A DNA stretch of 64,000 nt from Bryopsis sp. KO-2023 (Eukaryota; Chlorophyta; Ulvophyceae; Bryopsidales; Bryopsidaceae). This document shows positions 22,223 to 30,900 of this stretch, piece after piece. Where the stretch lies: NCBI GenBank assembly GCA_030272585.1, contig BSYQ01000004.1, positions 248,001 through 312,000 of the forward strand, given 5' to 3'. The position numbers were made by a program, and so were the translations under genes. How positions within the stretch are numbered: the stretch's first letter is position 1; every line of letters begins with the position of its first letter. Under the pieces are notes generated by a model. The model was not told the DNA's origin, did not search any database, and worked only from the letters and a program-made list of their open reading frames with translations.

Positions 22223-23565
22223 AATTAACCGGTCTGTCTCATCGCTTTGACAGAGAGAGGGAAATCGAATGTAACAGTTCGTTTTTTTTTTGTTTTTTTT
22301 TCGAACTCCCAGCGAACGAACTCCCAGCGAACCACAAGCTGTAAGTTCCATTCGATTTCCCTTTTTACATAAGGTAACCCCTTTTTCGTTTTTTTTTTTT
22401 TTTCGAACTCCCAGCGAACCAGAAGTCGGACTGGCGCGACTTGAGAAAAAACTTGGGTTTTTTTTTTTTTTTTCTAACTCCGAGCGAATCAGATCTGGGC
22501 TAGGGCACCCTCGTTTTTTTCCAAGTCGCGGAAGTCGGACTGGCGCGACTTGGAAAAAAACGTGGTTTTTTTTTGTTTTTTTTCGAAACCAAGTCTGGGC
22601 CAGGGCGTCGCGCGCAGCGCCCTCGTTTTTTCCAAGTCGCGCCAGTCGCGCAGCGCCCTTTCCCAAGGCGCTCGTTCGTTGTTTTTTTTTTTCTAACTCC
22701 CAGCGAACCAGATCTGCGCCCAGCGACCTCACCCATCCCTTGTTTTTTTTTTTTCGAACTTCAGAGCGAACCAGATCTGGGCGAGGGCGCAGCGCGCAGC
22801 GACCTCGTTTTTTCCAAGTCGCATCAGTCAGGCTGCGCTGCGCGCAGCGCCCTTTCCCAAGGCGCAGCGCGCAGCTCCCTGGCACATCACACTTTTTAAA
22901 AAGTCGATCTTTTTTTTTATTCGAACTTCCAACGAACCAGACCTGGGGAAGGCACCGCGCGCAGCGCACAGCACTTTCGCCCATCACACCTCTTAATTCG
23001 ACAGGTCGCTGCGCGCTGCGCAGCTCCCTCGCCCATCACACCTGTCAATTTGACAGGTCGCTGCGCAGCGCGCAGCTCCCTCGCCCATCACCCCTGTCAC
23101 TTTGACAGGTCGCTGCGCGCTGCGCAGCTCCCTGGCCCCTCACACTTTGAAAGCGGTCGCTGCGCTGCGCGCAGCTCCCTCCCCATCACTTTTCTTACTT
23201 TGATAGGTCGCTGCGCTGCCCCCAGCGACCTCGCCCATCACCTTTTTAAAAGAGGGAGCTGCGCAGCGCGCAGCTCTCTCGCCCTTTCCTTTTCGGCTTT
23301 GCTTCGCGCAGCGCCCCCCCTTCCTCGTCGTCCCCCAGTTCGCTGCGCTTCGCGCAGCTCCCTCGCCCATTCAGTTGCGATTCAGCTTCGCGCCGGTCCG
23401 CCATGCGAGCAGCGTCGACCGACATGGCGCCTCGAAAATCAGACATGCGAGCGCGGAGCGTGACCGGCGACGCAGGGACATTTGGCCTTCGGGCTAGTAC
23501 CCTGCAAGCGGAGAGAGGGACATTTCGTCCTCTTAAGGAAAATCTTCATTACATTACGATTTCCC
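22223..23565 (-). mobile_element. Array unit 1, non-autonomous (type a, 1,343 bp)
   Basis: First unit of the array, at the border with host sequence. Left end: stem-loop CTGTC/GACAG and arm GGGAAATCGAATGTAA. Inside this is a tandem AACTCCCAGCGAACG motif, then an internal copy of the opposite arm near 22350, then blocks beginning with T-runs and TCGAACTCC. The right half is the GC-rich stem-loop minisatellite and the conserved block GCCATGCGAGC...GGCGACGCAGGG (about 23390-23480) before the right arm. No protein-coding gene. It matches unit 14 at constant offset with few substitutions. Confidence 0.8.
22975..23290. repeat. GC-rich stem-loop minisatellite (example in unit 1)
   Basis: Irregular units of about 50-60 bp: TCGCTGCGCAGCGCGCAG, CTCCCTCGCCCATCAC, then a stem CCTGTC, a five-base loop and GACAGG. 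The palindromic core alternates between GCGCAGCGCGCAGC and GCGCGCTGCGCAGC. Later units degrade to CTTTTTAAAAGAGCGAG-type spacers. The same repeat fills 23830-24330, 25850-26330, 35530-35690, 36230-36600, 47410-48040, 48800-49300, 59210-59700, 62450-62760 and 63305-63790. Confidence 0.85.
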
Positions 23566-24613
23566 AATTAACCGGTCTGTCTCATGGCTTTGACAGAGAG
23601 AGGGAAATCGAACGTAACAGTTGTTCGTTTTTTTTTTTGTTTTTTTTTCGAACTCCCAGCGAACGAACTCCCAGCGAACCACAAGCTGTAAGTTACATTC
23701 GATTCCCCTTTTTACATTAGGTAACCCCTTTTTCGTTTTTTTTTTTTTTTTCGAACTCCCAGCGAACCAGACCTTGGGGAGGGCGCCGCGCGCAGCGCGC
23801 AACACCCTCGCCCATCACACTTTTCTATTCGACAGGTCGCTGCGCGCTGCGCAGCTCCCTCCCCCTTCACACTTTCGAAGTTGAGAGGTCGCTGCGCAGC
23901 GCGCAGCTCCCTCGCCCCTCACACCTGTCGATTTCACAGGTCGCTGCGCAGCGCGCAGCTCCCTGGCCCCTCACACTTTGAAAGCGATCGCTGCGCTGCG
24001 CGCAGCTCCCTCCCCATCACTTTTTTTAATTTGATAGGTCGCTGCGCTGCCCCCAGCGACCTCGCCCATCACCTTTTTAAAAGGAGCGAGCTGCGCAGCG
24101 ACCACTCACCCATCACTTTGCCCCCAGCGACCTCGCCCCTCACACTTTGCCCCCAGCGACCTCGTCCATCACGTTTTGAAAGGAGCGAGCTGCGCAGCGA
24201 CCACTCACCCATCACTTTGCCCCCAGCGACCTCGCCCCTCACACTTTGCCCCCAGCGACCTCGCCCATCACCTTTTTAAAAGAGCGAGCTGCGCAGCGCG
24301 CAGCTCCCTCGCCCTTTCCTTTTCGACTTGCCTTTCTTTCCCTTTACTTTTCGCTTCGCCCAGCGCCCTGGAAACCACCCAAGTCCAGAGAGTCGGACCT
24401 GCGCTCTGCGCAGTTTCGCTGCAGCAGCGCGCCGGTCCGCCATGCGAGCGGCGTCGACCGCCATGGCGCCTCGAAAATCAGACATGCGAGCGCGGAGCGT
24501 GACCGGCGACGCAGGGACATTTTGCCTGTGGGCTAGTACCCTGCAACCCACCAAGCGGGTGGAGGGACATTTTGTTGATCCAAGGAAAATCTCATTAAAA
24601 AATTCGATTTCCC
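23566..24613 (-). mobile_element. Array unit 2, non-autonomous (type b, 1,048 bp)
   Basis: Stem-loop is CTGTC/GACAG with loop TCATGGCTTT. It has the doubled AACTCCCAGCGAACG motif and then the minisatellite, which includes a locally duplicated stretch of about 75 bp (GGAGCGAGCTGCGCAGCGAC at 24084 and 24181). The conserved right-end block is at 24430-24520. No coding capacity. Confidence 0.8.
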
Positions 24614-25597
24614 AATTAACCGGTCCGTCTTTTTAGCGGCGACGGAGAGAGGAAAATCGAACGCCAACCAAACGGTCGTCTTTCGTCGTTTTTCTTTCGT
24701 TTTCGTACAATCGTACGAACTCGTGGGCTGCAATCACCGAAAGTGCGTCGTACTTCGCGCAGCGCCCTTTCCCAAGGCGTTTTTTCGTTTGTTTTTTTTT
24801 TTTTTTCCGAACTCTCAGCCCCTCTTTCCTTTTCGACATGCCTGGCGATCACCGAAAGCGCGTCGCACTTTGTCGCGTGCGAAACGAGTGAGAAACGAGC
24901 GAGAAAACCCAGTTTTTCTTTTTTCACAGAAACTGGCGTAACTCCCTCGTTTCTCACCCGTTTTGAGCGCGACAAAGTGCTAAGTGCTCGAAAAAATGTC
25001 CTCCATACTTCTGTCCGGTCGTTTTTTAAGTCGAAATATCTTGGGAGTGGTTCCGACGTGCATTTAAAATGCATGCATCAGGTGAGTCCTCGGAATCACT
25101 CTCCGGATACTTCGATCGAAAAAACAGCTGGACAGAAGTATGGGCGACATTTTTTCGAGCACTCAGCACTTTGTCGCGCTCAAAACGGGTGAGAAACGAG
25201 GGAGTTACGCCAGTTTCTGTGAAAATAGAGAAACTGGGTTTTCTCCCTCGTTTCTCACTCGTTTTCAGCGCGACAAAGTGCTGAGTGCTCGGTTCAGCCT
25301 CTTCTTCGACGTGGTGAAGTGCACGCAGCGCCTTCCCCCCACGTTCTCCGCCAGTTTTTTTATTTTTTTCTTTCCTTTCGCCCTGGAAAACTCGCAAAGT
25401 CGTGGGAGTCGGACCTGCGCTCCGCGCATGTCCGCCATGCGAGCGGCGTCGACCGACATGGCGCCTCGAAAATCAGACATGCGGCCTCGGAGCGTGACCG
25501 GCGACGCAGGGACATTTCGATCGGGGGCCAGAGCCTCGACAAACTCCTCGCGATCGGGATCCAATAGAGAAAAATCTTCGTTACACTCCGATTTTCC
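24614..25597 (-). mobile_element. Array unit 3, non-autonomous (type c, 984 bp, second end class)
   Basis: Stem-loop is CCGTC/GACGG. The arms are GGAAAATCGAACG on the left and CGATTTTCC on the right, both one transition away from the other units in matching positions. The body is a large imperfect palindrome in place of most of the minisatellite. Unit 7 is the same unit at constant offset (12,234 bp) with no length change. Confidence 0.8.
24860..25290. repeat. Imperfect palindrome of about 430 bp inside unit 3
   Basis: The left arm runs from CACTTTGTCGCG through AACTGGCGTAACTCCCTCG to CATACTTCTGTCC. The right arm reads the reverse complement from GGACAGAAGTATG back to CGACAAAGTG. The centre near 25060-25078 contains TGCATTTAAAATGCA. 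Apparent open frames of about 150 codons on both strands here mirror each other and come from the palindrome. Confidence 0.8.
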
Positions 25598-26626
25598 AAT
25601 TAACCGGTCTGTCTCATCGCTTTGACAGAGAGAGGGAAATCGAATGTAACAGTCTTTCGTTTTTTTTTGTTTTTTTTCGAACTCCCAGCGAACGAACTCC
25701 CAGCGAACCACAAGCTGTAAGTTAGATTCGATTTCCCTTTTTACATTAGGTAACCCCTTTTTTCGTTTTTTTTTTTTTTTTCGAACTCCCAGCGAACCAG
25801 ACCTGGGCGAGGGCGCCGCGCGCAGCGCGCAGCGCCCTCGCCCATCACACTTTTCTATTCGACAGGTCGCTGCGCGCTGCGCAGCTCCCTCCCCCTTCAC
25901 ACTTTCAAAGTTACATTCGATTTCACAGGTCGCTGCGCAGCGCGCAGCTCCCTCGCCCCTCACACCTGTTCAGTTGACAGGTCGCTGCGCGCTGCGCAGC
26001 TCCCTCGCCCATCACCCCTGTCACTTTGACAGGTCGCTGCGCGCTGCGCAGCTCCCTCGCTCATCCCACCTGTCAATTTGACAGGTCGCTGCGCAGCGCG
26101 CAGCTCCCTCGCCCATCACCCCTGTCACTTTGACAGGTCGCTGCGCAGCGCGCAGCTCCCTGGCCCCTCACACTTTGAAAGCGGTCGCTGCGCTGCGCGC
26201 AGCTCCCTGACCATCACTTTTTTTAAAATTAATAGGTCGCTGGGCTGCCCCCAGCGACCTCGCCCATCACCTTTTTAAAAGAGCGAGCTGCGCAGCGCGC
26301 AGCTCCCTCGCCCTTTCCTTTTCGACTTTGCTTCGCCTTTGCTGCGCTTCGCGCCTCCCCCCCTCGTTCTCCGCCAGTTCGCTGCGCTTCGCGCACCGCC
26401 CTGGAAACCACCCAAGTCGCGCGAGTCGGACCTGCGCCCCGCGCAGTTTCGCTGCAGCTGCGCGCCGGTCCGCCATGCGAGCGGCGTCGCCCGACATGGC
26501 GCCTCGAAAATCAGACATGCGAGCGCGGAGCGTGACCGGCGACGCAGGGAAAATCGCCCTCAGGGCTAGTACCCCGCGGGGACAAAACTGATGATCCTAG
26601 GAAAATCTCATTACATTCGATTTCCC
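25598..26626 (-). mobile_element. Array unit 4, non-autonomous (type d, 1,029 bp)
   Basis: Stem-loop CTGTC/GACAG and arms of the common class. It has the doubled AACTCCCAGCGAACG motif, then the longest clean run of the stem-loop minisatellite (25850-26330), with loops AATTT, ACTTT and CAGTT. The conserved right-end block is at 26465-26550. No coding capacity. Confidence 0.8.
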
Positions 26627-26674
26627 AATTAACCGGTCTGTCTCATTGCTTTGACAAAGAGAGGGAAATCGAAT

Positions 26675-27922
26675 GTAAAGAAAACCGTCGTCTGACACAC
26701 GAAGTTGTGACACGAATGAGCACGTGAAAATAACACGGGAAGGACCAAACTTAAAACGGATTACAGCGAAATAACCAGCCTTCGCAACATCTATGCATAA
26801 TCTGAACTTCCACTCACATCACAATTATCATTATTTTTATTTCCCATCCATATATCCGAACCAAACGTTATTCTTTCCTTATGTTGTTGTTTTTGTTTTT
26901 TTTTCCTTCTTTTTTTTCAATTCCTAAATCCAAACCGAACGTTATTCTTTCCTTATTTTTATTTTCAAGTTTTTAAAGTTTTTCTCCGATTCCTACTCCC
27001 AAACCGAACATTATTATGTTCTTTGTTTTCTCTAATCCCAATATCTAAGCCCTAAATTTTTTTTCTTTTATCCTCATGATTTTTTTATTTATGATCCCTA
27101 AATCCGGTGTAATTTTTTTTTTTTTTTTTTTTTTTTTTCCTCGACCTCATAACAGTGCATATCCGTTTCCCTCCTAAAGATACCTCGTAAGATCCGCATA
27201 GAAACTTCAACTTTTTTTTTTACCGTCTAAAAATCCTCCGTTCTCTCTTTCTCTCTTGCATCAATTTTTCCGTCTTTTTTTTCAACAATGAAAGCAAAAC
27301 TTCCACTCGAGCGAAGCTTAATCTCAATAGAATCGAGAGAGTGCACATCACCATAGCAATCAGCAAAGGCTATAGAGAGGAGCCGTACCCAACGGATGCG
27401 GGGAAACATCCAATAATCCAAACGGTCGGGGCAAACCGTGACTCGTGTGGGGGGCGACACACGTAATGCGCGGGGGAACGCAACAAAAAACGGGTTGCTG
27501 ATTGCTTATAGCTCAGAGAACTCCCAAGAAACTTAAAGAGAATAGCATCATCCGAGAGGGTAGAACCGACATGAAAGCAAACGAACTATGCGGAGGTATC
27601 GAAATCTACAAAAAGAAAACCCATCGGATCGAGGATACTGCAAATAACGAAGAAAAAAGGAAGAAAACAAAACGTGTGATACATAGAATCGGCACAAAAA
27701 AACGGCACAAGGGAGAATCTTCGTTGGGTGACTGTCTATTGGATCAATCCTACGTGGAAAACTCAGAAACAACATCGAAGACACACAAATTTAAAACAAA
27801 ACATCATAAAACATGCTCACAATCAAAGAGGAACATATAAAAGAAAAATATGATCAAAAACAGAAAAAAGAACACTCGAACCAAAGGAAAACAATATGGT
27901 CCCCACAAACACATGAAAAAAA
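26675..27922. other. AT-rich 3' region of autonomous element, copy 1
   Basis: T-rich and A-rich stretches, including a 26-T tract at 27113-27138 and repeated AAACCGAACGTTATT-like segments near 26870-27010. Open frames at 27227-27460 (minus) and 27502-27840 (plus, Lys-rich) show no recognisable domain. The first is altered by the single-base difference in copy 2. I do not call a gene here. Confidence 0.5.
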
Positions 27923-30900
27923 CTACTGAATATATCGAAGCACTCCCTCAATGCCCTCAGCGTCATACAAGGTCCTCGTCTGCTCCGCAAGACCCTCCAA
28001 CCTCGCAAACTCCGCCAACCGCGGACCAAGCTTCTTCAGCTTGGCAAGGGATCGGATCCGACCGCGAGTGATGGGCGGATCGAAGGCGAGACCCTCGTAG
28101 GTGAAGGATCGGCTGACGGCCACGAAAGTAATGCCTGCCGCAAACTCCTTCGTCCCAAGGTCCACCAACACCCTGTCGAGTCCCTTGCCTTGGGACTTGT
28201 GGATGGAGATGGCCCAAGCCGGCATGAGAGGAAGCATCTTCCTCTCTCCAGAAGCCCTGGTCGCAGATGTCCGGACGTCGCGAGTGATAGGGACAATAGG
28301 AACGACCCCCTCGACCCCCTCCAAGAAGCTCGGCCCCCTGTAGTCGTCGAACCGAACCAAGACAGCATCCGGCAATGCAGGGGGAGTCGTGGACGTGTAC
28401 ACGATGTCATGAACGAAACCCATGGCGCCGTTGATGAGGCCGGCCTCTGTCCACGGGTTGGCTCGCAGCATCACCCTCGCTCCCTTGCATAAGCGCAAGG
28501 TAGATGGGAGATTCGTCGCGTCCTCCACGTCAAGACCCCTGGGCACTCGCAAATCCTCCGCCCTAATCATCGCCGTGGGTTGATCCAACGCCACGAGCCG
28601 ATCGTTGTTATGGCTCTCGGCTTGGGCGTTGGTGGCGCATAGGTACAAGGCATCCGAGAAAGCCTGTCTGTCGTCCACTGAAAGGGTACGGAGGTTGCGA
28701 GCCATCAGGGCGTCGATGTCGGAATCCGTGGGACATCCTCGTCGAAGCCTCATGAGAATGTCCCGGAAGGCCACCTGGTCTTGGCCCGCCTGTCGCATGA
28801 TCGCAGTGAGACGAACCACCACCCTGAACTGACGATACGCAGCAAAGCCGCGCAAGCGATCCGCCTTGGGCCTCTGCCCGCGATCGAACATCTCGGCATC
28901 GCTGACGGGAGGGAGCTGTCCGAAATCACCCTCAATGACAATCGACAAGCCCCCAAACAACTGATCCGCGTGCTCCGGAAACGCCTGTCTACCCCGGGAG
29001 TCGATCGATGCAAACGTCGATGCCCCGATCATCGATTTCTCATCGATGATGAGATATCGCACGCCCCTCAATCTCTCCTGAAGAAGGCTCAAGGCGTTGC
29101 CCTTGAGGTCCTTGCACCTCGAGCCCACGGGCAACATCAATAGAGAATGGAGCGTGCAACCGCCGACGTTGAAGGCGGCACAACCTGTCGGAGCGGCAAC
29201 CACGACCGAACCCTCCCCATGCTCTCTCTCGATCGCGGCAACGACGGCATGAATCAGGGCACTCTTGCCCGTGCCGGCGGTCCCCTCGACGATCATGCGC
29301 AAGGGAGGAGGGTCGTCGGAACGAGCATGCTCCACGATGATGTCATACGCGAGGCGTTGACTGTCAACGAGCTGATCACGATCGAGGTGGTCACGATCTC
29401 TGGGCAAAGGGCCGTCCCGTCTCACGTCCTGGATGAAGGTCCGCATGGTCGGGACGTCGTACTGGGCCGCGCTCGCGTGCCAATCATGATCGGAGGCCTC
29501 CATCATGGGTCGGGCAAACTGTGGATGGGCAGCCAAAGCCCGCATCCAATCATCCTGCTCGTCCTCGGGGAACTGTCGATAGTCGTCGTCGCTCCCCTCG
29601 GAGCCATCCTCCTCCTCATCATCATCCCCCACCTCGGGAGCGATGGAAACCTCTCTGAACAAATCGATCGCCCTGTGCATGGGCTGCTCCTCCAAGAACG
29701 CATCGAATGCCTCGACCCAAGTCATCTCACCGCCACCAAGCAAATCCCGATCCACGTCTCTCCACTCCTTGTAGCGGATAAGGTATTGCTGGCAAAAGTC
29801 GGGAAAGCGCTCGTCATCACGCGGCACTGGCCGGCAAGGCGGAAAGATCCTGATGATCTTGGGCTTCATCTTGCGCTTGGGTGCCGCATTCCTCGGAAGG
29901 TCGTACCATCGAAAGAAGTCCTCCAAGCACTCCTTGATGTCGTCCGGACGGTTTTTGTACTCGTCCATCCACGAACGTCGAAGGAAACCACCCTCTTCTG
30001 TGGTGATCTCTCTCGAATCGTCAAGCACTATGACACCGAAAGTCCTAGAGGCCATCGTGAGCTTGGCCGAGGCAAGCTTGTGGAAGGCCTCCATCGTGCA
30101 TACGTCATGCTCCTTGATGGTGCGGTTGAGCATCTTGACGACGGCCGAGATGGAGTTGGCCTCCTCAGCGGTGCGACACGCGTCGTCGAGGATCTCCGAA
30201 AACACCGCCATCAAGCCGCCGCTCTCCACCTCGGCCTTGCACGTGTAGCCGCACAGGTATCTCAAGAGGGCCGTCAACGACAAGATAGGTTGTATGTCGA
30301 TGTTGGCCCTGAAGCCCTGCAGCATCGGTCGCGCCTGGTACTGGTTGAAGCGCTGCTGCTTTCCGGGCCTCCTCGCGAGCTCGAGCCTGTACTTTTGCCT
30401 CGGATCCTCCACGATCTCCGCATGCGCCCGCACCTCCCTCGGGAACCTGAACCTGCACCTGCCCAAGTCCCGGTCCCTCTTGGACTTGAAGCAGCTGTTG
30501 GTGCACACGTGGGGTCCCTGAACCCTCAACAGCTCCTCCAAGTCCCTTGCACGCTCCTCGTCGCTCGTGCCGATCGACGTGTACGTCCTCGTGGACGGGT
30601 GAGGCGTGGAGGGAGCGCTGCGGAAGTCCTCGTCCATGTCCAAGGTGATGCCGACTGTCTCTGTGAAGTACTCGATGACCTCTGCTCTCGTGTCGGCGCT
30701 CATCTCCTCGTGGGCGCTCCGCATCAAGTTGGGCGCATCCGGTAGCCACAAGAACCCGTGCATGTGGGGCGCCCCTCGCCACTGGTACTCGATCTTCGCC
30801 CAAAACTCGTCCGCGCCGAAGTAAGGCACCATCACCTTCTTGAGGAACGACTCGGATCGCTCCAAGAAGTAGGCATCGATGAGATCGGCGTTGTCCACCA

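Noticed and set aside
22290..23105. 271-codon frame in unit 1 (and 61766-62581 in unit 14)
   Set aside because: Low-complexity Phe/Arg/Ser/Ala translation of T-runs and the GC minisatellite; the same peptides appear in several frames.
24743..25192. Frames of about 150 codons on both strands in units 3 and 7
   Set aside because: The two strands give near-identical peptides because the region is palindromic.
22975..26330. CRISPR-like appearance of regularly spaced repeats
   Set aside because: Repeats are palindromic, irregular in spacing and without unique spacers, and this is eukaryotic DNA; they are a transposon minisatellite.
29147..30745. 532-codon plus-strand open frame inside the RepHel gene (also at 40352 and 52105)
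   Set aside because: It is antisense to the Rep/helicase coding region, has no domain, and arises from codon bias on the opposite strand.
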